Shown: positions 11,098 through 22,890 of the stretch, one piece after another
Layout: each line of letters opens with the position of its first letter
Position numbering within the stretch: the stretch's first letter is position 1
Assembly (NCBI RefSeq): GCF_026151205.1
Contig: NC_087079.1
Span: forward strand, 18,403,571-18,467,570
Direction: 5' to 3'
From: Bolinopsis microptera
Taxonomy: Eukaryota > Ctenophora > Tentaculata > Lobata > Bolinopsidae
DNA: 64,000 nt
Position numbers and translations under genes: made by a program
The notes under the pieces: generated by a model
Told to the model about the DNA's origin: nothing
The model's database searches: none
The model's input: the letters and a program-made list of their open reading frames with translations, nothing else

Positions 11098-12478
11098 TGT
11101 AGACCTTTCCTCTGTCGTTGTTTTGAGTGTCCGATTCAAAAACCAAATCCTAGGGTACACGAGACGTGGAAGCCTGTGAGCGTTTTAGAGTCTGTTAAGT
11201 GTTAGAGTCCTAGGTTACACGAGACGTCGTAGCCTGTGAGCGTGTTAAATCCTAGGGTTACACGAGACATGGTAGCCTGTGAGCGTGTAGACTGCTCCTC
11301 TATCGTTGTTTGAGAGTCCGATCCAAACCAAATCATAGGGTACACGAGGCGTGGTAGCCTTTGAACGTGTAAAATCCTGGGGTTACACGAGACATGGTAG
11401 CCTGTGAGCGTGTAGTCCGCTCCTCAATCGTTGTTTTGAGTGTCCGATCCAAAACCAAATCCTAGGGTACACGAGACGTGGGAGCTGTTAGCGTGTTAGA
11501 ATCTGTTAAGTGTTAGAGTCCTAGGGTTACACGAGACGTGGTAGCCTGTGAGCGTGTTAAATCCTAAGGTTACACGAGACTTGATAGCCTGTGAGCGTGT
11601 TAAATCCTGGGGTTACACGAGACGTGGTAGTCTATGAGCGTGTAGACCGCTCCTCTATCGTTGTTTTGAGTTTCCGATCCAAAACCAAATCCTAGGGTAC
11701 ACGAGACGTGGAAGCCTGTGAACATGTTAGAGTCTGTTAAGTGTTAGAGTCCTGGGGTTACACGAGACATGGTAAGCCTGTGAGCGATAGACCGCGCTCC
11801 TCTCGTTGTTTTGAGTGTCCGATCCAAAACAAATCCTAGGGTACACAAGGCGTGGTAGCCTTGTGAGCGTGTTAGAGTCTGTAAGTGAGTCCTAGGGTTA
11901 CACGAGACGTGGTAGTCTGTGAGCGTGCTAAATCCTGGGGTTACAGGAGACATGGAATCCTGTGAACGTGTCAAATCCTGGGGTTACACGAGACATGGTA
12001 GCCTGTGAGCGTGTAGACCGCTCCTCAATCGTTGTTTTGAGTGTCCGATCCAAAACCAAATCCTAGGGTTCACGAGACGTGGGAGCCTGTGAGTGTGTGT
12101 TAAATCTGTTAAGTGTTAGAGTCCTAGGGTTACACGAGACGTGGTAGTCTGTGAGCGTGCTAAATCCTGGGGTTACACGAGACATGGTAGCTTGTGAGCG
12201 TGTAGACCGCTCCTCTATCGTTGTTTTCAGTGTCCGATTCAAAACCAAATCCTGGGGTTCACGAGACGTGGGAGCCTGTGAGTGTGTGAGAATCTGTTAA
12301 GTGTTAGAGTCCTAGGGTTACACGAGACGTGGTAGTCTGTGAGCGTGCTAAATCCTGGGGTTACACGAGACATGGTAGCTTGTGAGCGTGTAGACCGCTC
12401 CTCTATCGTTGTTTTCAGTGTCCGATTCAAAACCAAATCCTGGGTTACACGTCATGTGGGATCCTGTGAGCGTGTTAG
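11098..12478. repeat. Complex minisatellite (~1.4 kb)
   Basis: Built from a ~40-50-bp word, tcctagggttacacgagacg then tggtagcctgtgagcgtgt. It is interleaved with a second word (gaccgctcctctatcgttgt then tttgagtgtccgatccaaaa), giving a higher-order period of roughly 180-260 bp. Open frames here come from the repetition and are not genes. Confidence 0.9.
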
Positions 12479-12759
12479 TTTCCTGCGGAAGGTGTTATTT
12501 GCCTGTGGGAAAAGCTGTTATGCTGCGGTTTTAAGGTTAGTAGAGGCTATTAGAGCCTTTCCTTGTTGTAGAGATGGCTAGTCCCTTCCTTTGCATAGGT
12601 AGAAACACCCATGCACCTCCCGTTCAAACCGGTGAGGTTTTTCGTGGGGCACCAATCCGTGTTAACATCAACTACAGTTTTCCGGTAATTCTCTGAGACA
12701 TTACTGTAATGTGAAACTTTGCACAGATGAAACGAATCCTTAGCTATCTCCCTAGACTA

Positions 12760-12829
12760 GGTACCACTGGGATTCAACCCTAGAACTTCAGTACAGAGCT
12801 GGAAGCTCTAACTAATCGGCCACGTAGCC
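12760..12829 (-). repeat. tRNA-derived SINE head (tRNA-like)
   Basis: On the minus strand the sequence starts ggctacgtggccgattagtt (A-box-like) and has gggttgaatccc (B-box-like) about 45 bases later. This is the spacing of an internal pol III promoter. The acceptor and T stems do not pair fully, so it is unlikely to be a working tRNA. The AT-rich stretch at 12640-12760 would be its body. Confidence 0.55.
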
Positions 12830-13109
12830 ATTTGTACGATCAGACGTTAAAAATCAAAGAGAAGAAATATTTAAGGTGCATAAAAACGATTGTGACATTA
12901 CGTAGGATTATCAAAATTGATACCAATGTCCATTTGAGCACAAACACTTACAATTCTATTCATTTAACATTTTCTGCTGCTCCTACTGTAGCGAAAAGTT
13001 CTGTGAGAGGGATAACGAAAGGGAGACACTTTACATGTGTGCTAAAGGCAGTTGTGTTGTGCAGATAAGTGAAAATTTCTATTAATACGACAAACAACTA
13101 TCCAGACTA

Positions 13110-13385
13110 TCACATCCACTTGCATGGGACTTGAGCAGATAACTTAAGAAGACAATCTACTAGACCTTGCATTCTGTATGTCATGAAGGGAGAGTACTGA
13201 GTGCTTTTTGTTAGCAATTTGTATTCCTTTTGTTGGCAGCAATAAGAGCCGTAGGGGGAGTTCCATCCCAATCTTACAGATCTACAGGACTCATGCTGCC
13301 GCTGAGCTGAAGCAGTAGAGGGGATGGCTACTTCTCTGGGATCTAACACATCCTGAATCAGACCAACACTATGTCCCAACGGCAC
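13110..13385 (-). CDS. Unassigned open frame
   Basis: A 91-codon open stretch with less AT-rich composition than its surroundings, beginning MPLGHSVGLIQDVLDPREVA. It has no recognised domain, no obvious signal peptide or membrane segment, and no paired exon. It may be an exon or transposon fragment. The next kilobase (13400-14290) holds another weak minus-strand frame (13740-13931, VILLDRSNERTEIRVVNSAV) and is otherwise featureless. Confidence 0.2.
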   Translation of the reverse strand: MPLGHSVGLIQDVLDPREVAIPSTASAQRQHESCRSVRLGWNSPYGSYCCQQKEYKLLTKSTQYSPFMTYRMQGLVDCLLKLSAQVPCKWM

Positions 13386-14149
13386 TGGTGTTGGGATGTC
13401 TGCCCCCGGTGCCTGCCCGGATCAATAAGCAGTCAAGCATCATGATGTTAAAACGTTGAGCATTCTCAACCAGCAGATCTGGGAACTCCCACGAAGGACC
13501 GAAACAGATCTAAATAGACAATTAGCAAATCGGAAAAGTAGACTCGAATTTGTTTATATAATTTATAAAGCGTATGTTATTGCCACGTTAAGGGGCCTGT
13601 TAATAATTAATTAAATTATTAGCTATAATAATTTAATAATTATCTTACAGATCGATGAGATTGAGGAGTTATCAATTGTCCTCATATTAGCTCATTCTGT
13701 CATGAGAGTGACAACCTGTGGATCAGATATTGTCTATATTTAGATCCCTGCACAGATTTTCCTTACCACTTCCATCCTATGTCCAACTAAGATTTCCAGT
13801 ATATTAAAGTAAGAGAACCATTTCCGAACAGCAGAATTCACAACTCTGATTTCTGTCCTTTCATTACTTCTATCCAATAGAATCACTTCCAAGGTTTTGG
13901 GAGCTCCAAACATGATGTAATTCGTTAGCAAATATTCACTTCACAATTTTAAATCAACTCCAAATTTTACTTGACAATTGAACCATCAACCTTTTCTATG
14001 TAAACCTTCTTGTTCATACTATTTTCATACATAATTGAATCAGATAATGATTTTAGGGATAATATCCGGTAGTAGAGACTAGGTAAGACAAGTGAAGCTA
14101 CTGTTTAGGAGGAAACGCGAGCTTTCAGTGTGCTACACTTTCATCAGGC

Positions 14150-14187
14150 TCAAATTATTTGTTATATAGTAGTGTTGAAAGTATTAA
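14150..14187 (+). repeat. Dispersed ~36-bp motif, copy 2
   Basis: Same motif as at 149-185, about 105 bp upstream of the TMEM147 start codon, so it lies where a promoter or 5' UTR would be. Confidence 0.6.
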
Positions 14188-14291
14188 AAATAATTGGATC
14201 ACTTTGCTTAATTACTCGCCAAAAGAAATGCTATATATCTAATTTCTTGAGAACATTGTTTTAATCTTTAACCTTCTGTTAGGGATTAGCA

Positions 14292-15528
14292 ATGACCCTG
14301 TTCCATTTGGTAACTGCTTTGCTCTGGCATATTTCCCCTACCTCATAGTGTACAAGAACTCTAAACTGTGAGTATAAATTAGATTATACTCAATCTGTTA
14401 ACAATTTACTTAGATTACTTCATCTGTTGCTAATTATTTAATCGAAAATTAAGATTATTCAATTATCATATTTAGTTTAGCTTGAATTCTACTCACAATT
14501 TACTATCTTCAGTGTTGCAATAAATTCCTTGATTTTATACAAATAAATTTTGTATTTCAGATCAGAGTACAGTTCGTTCTGGCATGTGTGAAAGCGCGAG
14601 GTGTAACTGTTTGACACAGCTATGCAAGGTGAGAATATCCTGCTAATCTAGCTCTGCTCACCTCTTGGGTTAATATCGGATATCTTTCTTAAATATATGT
14701 GCTTGGTAGAGCTACTTAGTTTTAAAAATATCTGCAGGGGAGCCTGTGTATTTTATTATATTAAAAAACACATACATATGTAAATATGAAGTTTGTACTC
14801 ATTTTTCTGTATGCAGATGATAATCCTGGCTACCTTCTTCCCCACCTACGAAGTACCAGTGGGGAAGATTGACCTTCACGGTGAACTCATGAAGGGAGCA
14901 GTGGAGCTGTTTGATCTTATCGGACTCTTCGTCATTATATCTCAACAGATTGGGAGAGGTGATCTCAAAATATTAGGTCGCTGGAGTCGTACGTTCTTGA
15001 ACTTTTGTTAACTAAAAGATATTAAAACATTATAAGATTTAACGTAGAGCCTTCGTTTGCATTAGTATTCATACCCCACTTATGGAACCAAAAGATTGCC
15101 CCTTTGCTTGACATAATATCTACATTGTTCTTGTCACCAGGATGGGCCATGGCTGAGCTGATCAGCATGAGGCTCCTTCCTCTTTGGGTCGGAGCACGCG
15201 GTATTGAATTCAGCTGGAAGTATATCCAACTTAGTTTCGAGGCTAACATCAGCTTGGTTCGTTTTATTTTCTTTACTTTTTTCTGTTCAATATAAATAAT
15301 AAACTTCTCTGTTGATTTGCTTTTGTGTCATCAGATTTAATCAACGAGATAAATTGTATCAACGAGATAAGTGCGTCTCGAATTTACAGTTCGTTTCTCT
15401 CTCCAGGCTCATCACATAATAATGGCGATGTTGATCTGGATGTGACGAGGAACAACATAGAGAGGTCCTGTGCTCCCCCTCATAATATCCCTGCTCCTCC
15501 TCTGGCAGCTCCAAAACAAACCTCTTGA
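14292..15528 (+). pseudogene. TMEM147: TMEM147 (BOS complex subunit), five exons with frameshifts
   Basis: Homologue of TMEM147, a multipass ER membrane protein of the nicalin-NOMO-TMEM147 (BOS) complex that works with the multipass translocon. Exons, with good GT/AG borders and compatible phases: 14292-14367 (MTLFH..., then NCFALAYFPYLIVYKNSK), 14561-14628 (SEYSSFW...TQLCK), 14817-14988 (MIILATFFPTYE, GELMKGAVELFDLIGL), 15141-15256 ([36 protein letters not shown]) and 15407-15528 (AHHIIMAMLIWM...PVLPLIISLLLL). Exons 3 and 4 are intact. Exon 1 lacks one base after CATTT, exon 2 lacks two single bases, and exon 5 shifts frame around 15440-15475. The last exon is not found. This is either a decayed intron-bearing copy or a real gene hit by consensus indels; exon order and lengths fit the real locus. 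Confidence is high for family identity and open for functionality. Confidence 0.88.
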
Positions 15529-16148
15529 GTAAGTTTAACCTTCGCGTTAAGGTGCTTTATGTTCGCGAATATCAGCCGAAAAAGATGTACGGTCAAGCCA
15601 TTGAGAAACTAGTCTGTACAGTGAAACTTCAAATTTCAAATCCGCATTTGTTATTGTATCGGATCAATTTTTACCAGAGCAACAAATTTCTAATCACGCA
15701 GATATTAGATTATTCAATATGGAAAATTGTTGTACACTGTAAGTGGTTGTATTCAATTTTAGACAAATAAAACTACAAATTCGGGTCTTATCTCGGAAAG
15801 TGATAAGGAAGTATAGAAAACATTTTTTTGGTTTTTTGGGAAATATCCTCTTTTTTTGTGTTTTTTGAGATATACATCCTGTTTTTTTTTGCTTTTTTTA
15901 ACGTTTTGTGATAGTACAATGGTATAATACAAACTCAATTAAAAATGATATAGTAGATGAAATGCTAGTGTTTGATCAGCTGTTTTCTTGATCCATCTTC
16001 GTTTTGGAGTCCTCGTCCTACTACACGGCCGCCCTTCATTCATGAGTCTGCTTTGTTTCTGGTCTCCGACGTGAGAGTCTAATCCAATTCTGGAATTATA
16101 GACAGGAATAGTCTTGGTAGTCCTCGATCTTGTCTATTTTTTCTAGGC

Positions 16149-16457
16149 TTGCTAGTTGCGAACTTCATCTCTTCGCCATACTGTTGGGTGCATGCTTATA
16201 AGCGGGATAAAGCTAGAATTAGTCCCACAGAAAAGATCTTCGAACTCGGTTCAAGATGGTTCCGATTGTCTAATACGTTCCAATCGGTTCTTCATAAACG
16301 CCTTCAGTTCTTCGACAATTCAGAAAGTCCATCACCGATGGAGGTAGCTTTGCTATCCACCGCATACGCAGCGCAGCGGTATGTGCCTTTCCTAAACAAC
16401 GAGTTCTTCACTCGAGGTGAGGAAACCTTTTTTTTTCCTTCTCCCGTTCGGAAGTAA
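16149..16457 (+). CDS. Unassigned open frame
   Basis: A 102-codon open stretch (middle MEVALLSTAYAAQRYVPFLN), somewhat GC-richer than the neighbouring DNA. No domain, signal peptide or membrane segment is recognised. The stretch 15530-16140 between TMEM147 exon 5 and here contains T-rich runs (15830-15905) but no exon I can support. Confidence 0.2.
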   Translation: MLVANFISSPYCWVHAYKRDKARISPTEKIFELGSRWFRLSNTFQSVLHKRLQFFDNSESPSPMEVALLSTAYAAQRYVPFLNNEFFTRGEETFFFPSPVRK

Positions 16458-16599
16458 TGAAAACGTAGGCTTTTGCCGGGGTACGTGTTTCACCCTTTGC
16501 ACGACCAATTGCAATCGTTATAATCGATTTGTTCGTCATCTTCGACACTTCCGAGAAGAGCCACTAGATTGACGTAGATATTATGTCGTCGTCAGACGC

Positions 16600-16980
16600 T
16601 CAAGGTAATTCATACATGAGGAATGTTGGGCTGTATCCAGAGTGACTGGGGTCTCGTAAGACAGAATTCCAGTTTGATAACGATGAGAGAATCATTTTGG
16701 TTTTTAAGTATTCTTTTCGTAGATTGTCCTTTTCCATCCTGGAGTACAGAGAGGAGACGTACTTCGGGTAATGAATGTTGCTTTGACTAGAATCAGAACA
16801 AGCAGTCCTTTGGGCGTGTCCGACTCTCCAACACTTGTGACAAGCCCCAAGGCAAGCGAGTGAGAGTCGGTTAAGGTACCAAACGCGATTAACTGAATGA
16901 GTGCCTTTCTGAGTCTTTGATATTGTAGGATGCTGAGTTCTGCCACCTTTATCAAATTTGTCAGATGATAGTAACTTCAA
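16600..16980 (-). pseudogene. Fragment with a CCHC-like zinc knuckle
   Basis: A minus-strand open frame containing CHKCWRVGHAQRTAC. Cysteines and histidine are spaced as in a retroelement Gag zinc knuckle, with one extra residue before the last Cys. No protease, integrase or RT is found beside it and no LTRs are seen. It may be a Gag or LINE ORF1 scrap. The identification rests on one motif only. Confidence 0.35.
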
Positions 16981-17334
16981 ATTCTTTCAAGATCGTCCTT
17001 TCCGTTAGGTCATCGCGGGTATGCAGTAGTCGGTAACACCAAACTTTCTATCCCACAGAAAATTGTTAAACATTTATATTATCGTGTAAATTAGCAAACT
17101 ACTTAAAGTAGAGAGTTAGAGTGCAGACGTCCGTAGGATTTGAAAAGCCAATGCTGCGATGTACCTTCTTGTAAAGTGCCTGACATTATTTTCATAAAGT
17201 TGCCCCAATTGTCTCAAGATACCTCCGGAATCACTAACTTTACGTAACGCGCAAAGACTTAAGATCATCGTAAGTCTGGAGCGCACGCATTTTCGGACTT
17301 AATTAAATTGATGTGACTAGCTTACGGCTGTTTA

Positions 17335-18455
17335 GCTCTGATTTGCTCTCGGACCCGATAGGAAATTCAAATCCTATGGGATCCTAGAGCTAATCCTAGC
17401 GAGATAGGATTAAACAATTCCGAGTGGCGATAGGATTTGCTCTCGGACACGATAGGAAATTTAATCTTACGATCCGAGAGCTAATCCTAGCAGAGATAGA
17501 ATTAAACAATTCCGAGTGGCGATAGGATTTGCTCTCGGACCGAATAGGAAAATTCAAATCCTACAGGATCCGAGAGCAAACCTAGCGCAGTAGGATTAAA
17601 CAATTCCGAGTGGCGATAAGATTTGCCCTCGGACACGATAGGAAATTCGAGAATCCTACGAAGGATCCGAGAGCTAATCCTAGCGGAGATAGGATTAAAC
17701 AATTCCGAGTGGCGATAGGATTTGCTCTCGGACCCCCGATAGGAAAATTAAATCTTACGGGATCCGAGAGCTAAATCTAGGCGCAGTAGGATTAAACAAT
17801 TCCGAGTGGCGATAAGATTTGCCCTCGGACACGATAGGAAATTCAAATCCTACGGGATCCTAGAGCTAATCCTAGCGGAGATAGGATTAAACAATTCCGA
17901 GTGGCGATAGGATTGGCTCTCGGACACGATAGGAAATTATAAATCTTACGGGATCCGAGAGCTAATCCAAGCAGAGATAGAATTAAACAATTTCCGAGTG
18001 GCGATAGGATTTGCTCTCGGACCCGATAGGAAATTCAAATCCTACAGGATCCGAGAGCAAATCCTAGCGCAGTAGGATTAAACAATTCCGAGTGGCGATA
18101 AGATTTGCCCTCGGACACGATAGGAAATTCAAATCCTACGGATCCGAGAGCTAGTTCCTGCGGAGATAGGATTAAACAATTCCGAGTGGCGATAGGAATT
18201 TGCTCTCGGACCCGATAGGAAATTTCAATCTTACGGGATCCGAGAGCTAATCCTAGCGGAGATAGAATTAAACAATTCCGAGTGGCGATAGTATTGCTCT
18301 CGGACACGATTAGGAAATTCAAATCCTACGGATTCCGAGAGCTAATCCTAGCGGAGATAGGATTAAATAATTCAGAGTGGCGAAAGGATTTTCTATCGGA
18401 CCCGATAGGATAATAAAATACTATGGGATCCGAGAGCAAGTCTGAAAGGCGATAG
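17335..18455. repeat. ~96-bp minisatellite, ~11 copies
   Basis: Each unit contains gataggatttgctctcggac, a cgataggaaattcaaatcct block, gggatccgagagctaatcct and aacaattccgagtggc. gctctcgga and tccgagagc within one unit are inverted, so every unit can form a stem. Copies differ by small indels. No gene. Confidence 0.92.
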
Positions 18456-18519
18456 CATTTGGAAATTGGAGCAATTTAATTGAAGAAGATACAATTTAGT
18501 TCATTTAGGATACTATAAA

Positions 18520-18700
18520 CCCTTTTTCTTGTAGTATTCTTCAAGTTAATAACAGGGTACCTGCAGTACTCTTCAGGTAAACTTTAGGTACCAGTACCTT
18601 GTGTATTCTTCAATTTTAAAATCAGGGTACCTTGCAGTACTTTAAAGTTCATTCAGGGTACCTTGTAGTATTCTGCAAGTTAACATCAGGGTACCAGTGG
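18520..18700. repeat. cagggtacctt tandem repeat
   Basis: About four diverged ~45-bp copies with cagggtacctTGcagtact and tattcttcaagttaa. It directly follows the 96-bp minisatellite. Confidence 0.7.
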
Positions 18701-18982
18701 CGTAACGAAGGCCCCGCTAGTCGCGACTATTCTTTCCCAATTTTGCGCGCTCCGAAACTACAATCCACAAATCACTTCCACACTTTCCTTGAATGTTACT
18801 CGTATATTATTGTCAAAAATTGCACAAACATTATGAATGAGATTATAGGGTTTGCTCAAATTCCCAATAAGATCTGTCCAATTTCCGGATCATATAATTT
18901 CAAGACAGGCCCTAATGGGTCAAATTATAAAGTTTCACCTACGTATTAGTGTACATAACAGCCGGGGTGCGCTTCATATTCC

Positions 18983-19155
18983 TGTAACTTTAGTAATCCT
19001 AACTATTCTCATTCTCAGACTGCAAAGGGACACTGTTCCACGTAAAATTTTGTAATCCTAACTATTTCTCATTCTCAGACTGCTAGTACACTGTTCCACG
19101 TAACTTTAGTAATCCTAACTATTCCCATTCTCAGACTGCTAGAACGCTGTTCCCT
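18983..19155. repeat. ~60-bp tandem repeat, 3 copies
   Basis: Three copies of aactttagtaatcctaacta then ttctcattctcagactgc and cactgttccacgt. From 19155 to 20270 I see no supported gene. A weak plus-strand open frame at 19976-20206 ends near an AATAAA at 20241. Confidence 0.85.
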
Positions 19156-20272
19156 GTCTCCTCGTTTGGTATACTCTCCATTAACGTCTGTAACAATGCT
19201 GGTCGGGCTACGCTACCCATCTTACATTAACCTCTGTATCCAAAACAACTCCTGGGGCAACCCCAAGGTACCGTTACTTCTCTTATTTTATTTCCACCTT
19301 AGATGTATTCATACTAATTATTTTGTTGAGCAAATTGTGTCTATTTTCTTTAGGCTGTTATCGTTTTTTTAAATTTACAGCACTGTTGCCGGTGCCCTGG
19401 CAAATAAGAACAAAAATGAATTATGATAAACAGCATTTGATATTTCCTTTATTTCAGTATCATTAAAACCCCACTAAGTTCCTGCAAAAGTCTTCCTGAC
19501 TCCCTGTTAACGCCCCACAACGGAAAATCCAGTATTGGGAAGACAAGTTATACGATTTCCCGGGATTTGTAACACCTTGAGATTTCACTATCGAAATTCT
19601 AATATTATTAGGGATCGTTCCCTAATTCACATAACTGTAAGCCAGATTTTGAACTTTCAGACCCCCATGCTCCCCCGTTTTAGTCTTGACACGTAGCTAC
19701 TGACCAGAAATTACACTAGCGCAAGCTTTTCTCCCTGGGCGTAATATGTGAACGGTCCCTTGGTGCAATAATCGAATATTTCTTGGACGTGGTATGTTTT
19801 ATTTTCAACTCCATTTACTTTTTTTTTAAAGGGTTTAAACTTTGAGTATCTATTATGTAATGTTGTATACTGTTTTCGAACGCATTTATTTTGTTTGTTT
19901 GCTGATAAATTGATGAATCAACATTCTCATTATATTTTAAAGGGTAGTTTAGAACTTAGAATAGAATAGAATAGAATGAATCAAATTTTAACACAGCTGA
20001 ACACAATTGGACACAAAATTAATCTCCGTTGTTGTCTCAACAAGTACAGTACAGTGAGGACAAGCAACACGCCCCATTATATTTACCAACAACTGAGCAA
20101 TTATTGCCAAAAATCAAACACATGTCCAAAATTAAATAGATTAAAAAAGCCAATCCCAAAAAATGGGTATCCAAACGACCCAAAACTACTTCAGTTACAG
20201 TTGTAGATCAAAAAGCGACTTGTAAGATGTATTTTGTACTTAAATAAAGCTAGACATGAACCTCTACATTGT

Positions 20273-20555
20273 TCAGCTGAAAAACTGGCCTAGTGCCAGC
20301 CCCGCACATAGCCCGTTCCAGCGCTCTAAGTTTGAAGGGTCTGACCCGCATGGACCACCAGTCCCACCCTCTCTGGCGGGGTCACTGCAAGTTGAACACC
20401 TGAGCAGCAGCGGACGGGTGTCTAGTATGGTCTCAGCGAACCTGGAGCCCTCTGTTAACAGTTCCTCTAGATCGGAGCAGCAATTGTCATAATGTTCAGC
20501 TAGATCTTTGTAGTTGAGATATCTTTGGAAGCTATTCTGGACCCTTCTAGTAAAC
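20273..20555 (-). CDS. Candidate terminal exon, unknown protein
   Basis: On the minus strand an acceptor-like cttataaccccag precedes an open frame. It reads FTRRVQNSFQRYLNYKDLAE and YDNCCSDLEELLTEGSRF, continues through LRCSTCSDPA and a Gly-rich stretch, and stops after LGQFFS. Base composition is markedly more GC-rich and codon-like than the surrounding DNA. The incoming phase would be 1 base. The frame stays open 5' of the acceptor to an ATG at 20605, so a first exon is also possible. No family is recognised and no poly(A) signal is obvious downstream. Confidence 0.4.
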
Positions 20556-22287
20556 CTGGGGTTATAAGGTTTACTTAAATATATAACTTTAAATAATTTG
20601 TTCATTCCACCCCCGCAAATGACTTGATAGTCACGTAATCCAATATACCCCAGTAAGCAATACCTTTATTTACAATAATAAAGCATTTTTAACTCCACAA
20701 ATCACTACTAGTTTCTAACACATGCACAAATTTCGAATAGTTCTATTCCACTATAGCCATTTTAAAATGCATAATTATAAATATATTTCTTAATAATTTA
20801 CTAATATTATAATAGCTTGGCCGATGGCTCATCGCAATACGCCTTGTTATTGACAAAAAGGTTATTTTGCACATGCAATTAGCGCATTTGCATTTGCACG
20901 TGCAAACATCTTTTTCTATAATAATTCTAGTTACAAGTAAGAGAAATGATTCATTTCTGTTGTGATCGTCCGCTATTCCTATGCTCTTCCAATGATTTAT
21001 GAGAAGGCACAAAAGTTTATAAACAGGCCCAACTCCGAGTGAGTGGAGATCGTAGGCTACCAATGGCAATAGGCAATTTACCCCGCCGATAAAAAACTTA
21101 CCGCCGATATGTCTCTGCTCTGCGTTGAGTTCGTGCGGGAAGTAAGTTTCTGTCGTTAAGAAAACTGCAACCTCGATGCAGGCTATTTTTAATCGCTAAA
21201 AGAAGGTAAATGTCCATAACCCGCACCATTAAATACTGGATACTAGCCCCGAGTAATAATTAGATTAGAGACCGGTTTTAGAAAATAAGGGGAAAATGAA
21301 AGCCGTCGTGCTGGCTGCATATATTTATAACCAAAATTAGAAACTTAAAACTATAACATTTAGTAATACTCAGCGTTTAAACTAACGAATGCAGAATGGG
21401 ATTAAAGGGAAGCGTGTCATGTGCGAAAGTGCATATTTTTTTGAAAATATTTAACTCCTTGCTTGTTCAATTTCTTTTAAGAACTGAAATCCGAATGCGA
21501 AAATCTATGCAATTTTCAGGATCGAATTTTGAATTTTTTTTTACTATGACATGCTTTTTTTTAAATTTTAATTTTAGTGTTATAGAGCCTACTAAAAGTA
21601 CTGTTTGCCGAAGAATAATCAAAGTCATAAACGGGGGGAAAGCCGTTCGCATGTTAAACAATGCATCCACTTTCAAAAGAGAAAGTAATATCATAATATC
21701 AGATACGAAACTACCAATGACCCAATGATATAATGATTATAATTAATAGTGGTAATGCCCTAAATTTCTTCGAAATCGAAATACTGCATACTGACCGCGG
21801 GTAAATAAGTGAAACGTTGCCCGACTCCCCGTGGGGCAGTTCATTTTAAAAGATCGGCCAATAAGATCAGCCAACATTTATAATAAATCTGATATCAGAT
21901 AGTGCAATCAACACTAACAGAAACGTGGGGTTTTTTGAGTGCTACCACTCTAAGTCAAATAATTTCTTTTAACTTCGGTTCCAAGTTCGATTCACGCCCT
22001 TCTTAAATCTCATCGCTCAACTTTGAACTTTGTCCTCCATTAAAAATCCTCAAAAATAGAACCCATTTTCTAAAAGTTTTTTTGGTTATCATAACGTCAT
22101 TTTCTGGTTATTATAGCACCAATTTTCATTGACGTATTAATACTCAATGGTCAAACAGTTGCATTGGATTGAAATCACATGTGAAATAGGGAAGGGCTCT
22201 TATCTTACTAATTTTGCTCGCCCAAAAAATTCACGTGACTTTGGTTTTTATGGTTTTTGGGAGCCGTACAAAACATTTTTAACATAA

Positions 22288-22329
22288 GGGTCGTTCACAT
22301 ATTACGTAATCAATATTTTAGCAATTTTT

Positions 22330-22367
<38 letters not shown>

Positions 22368-22812
22368 TTTCCCCTAATCAACCGTAATCAAGACCCACCC
22401 CCCCCCTGACAGCAATATTAAAGTAATTTAGGCCTGACACCCCCCTCGACTTTTTTCCTAGAAAACACCTTTCTCTACGTTTCATGCTACTCTTTATCAT
22501 GCTATCATGATGAGCCAAATCATTGTTACCGGCCAAGCACCTTCTAAACCCACTTATTTTTATAGCCGGATATTCGATCAATTTCTAAATTTATCACTAT
22601 CAGAGTGAAATTGAGTGAAATTTTAAAATTTAAAAAATTCTCAATTTTTATTATTCTAGAGGGTAAAAAAAAAAATGTTGATTACGTAAAACAACGATCG
22701 TTGATTTCCGAAACCCCCCCCCCCCCGACCGAAACCCCCCCCCCCCGTAATCAACCGTAACATTTGTAAACCCCCTCCCCCTCGGCTGATTACGTAATAT
22801 GTGAACGAACCC
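22288..22812. mobile_element. MITE with TAA target duplication and poly-C tracts
   Basis: The inverted ends gggtcgttcacatattacgt (22288) and its complement (ending 22812) span about 27 bp. TAA lies on both sides (22285-22287, 22813-22815). A 3-bp TAA duplication fits the PIF/Harbinger superfamily. The interior has a run of about 37 C at 22331-22367 and several C7-C9 runs, with no transposase. A shorter relative lies at 40134-40287. 20600-22280 to its left is AT-rich with no supported gene. Confidence 0.75.
22331..22367. repeat. Poly-C run (~37 C)
   Basis: An unbroken cytosine homopolymer inside the MITE. Its length in the assembly may be inaccurate. It could adopt i-motif/G-quadruplex structure. 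Confidence 0.9.
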
Positions 22813-22814
22813 TA

Positions 22815-22890
22815 ATGATAAACCTAATCCCAACCCTAACCATAACCCCGAAGCTATCCATAACCCTTACCAGTACCACAACCCTAACCC
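22815..22890. repeat. Degenerate CCCTAA-like stretch
   Basis: Several irregular copies of aaccctaa/aacccta. This resembles telomere-type repeats but is too degenerate and internal to be a telomere. Confidence 0.35.

Noticed and set aside
11744-12436. Several 60-80-codon minus-strand open frames
   Set aside because: Periodic frames produced by the minisatellite.
11098-12478. CRISPR-like array
   Set aside because: Repeats are long, variable and without unique spacers of fixed length; the DNA is eukaryotic.
12760-12829. Functional tRNA gene
   Set aside because: A- and B-box-like words are present, but the acceptor and T stems do not pair; better read as a SINE head.
18035-18322. 95-codon minus-strand frame in the 96-bp repeat
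   Set aside because: Repeat-derived; indels between copies break it elsewhere.
22378-22833. Gly-rich minus-strand frames
   Set aside because: They arise from poly-C runs in the MITE.
22815-22890. Interstitial telomere
   Set aside because: Only a few irregular CCCTAA-like words.
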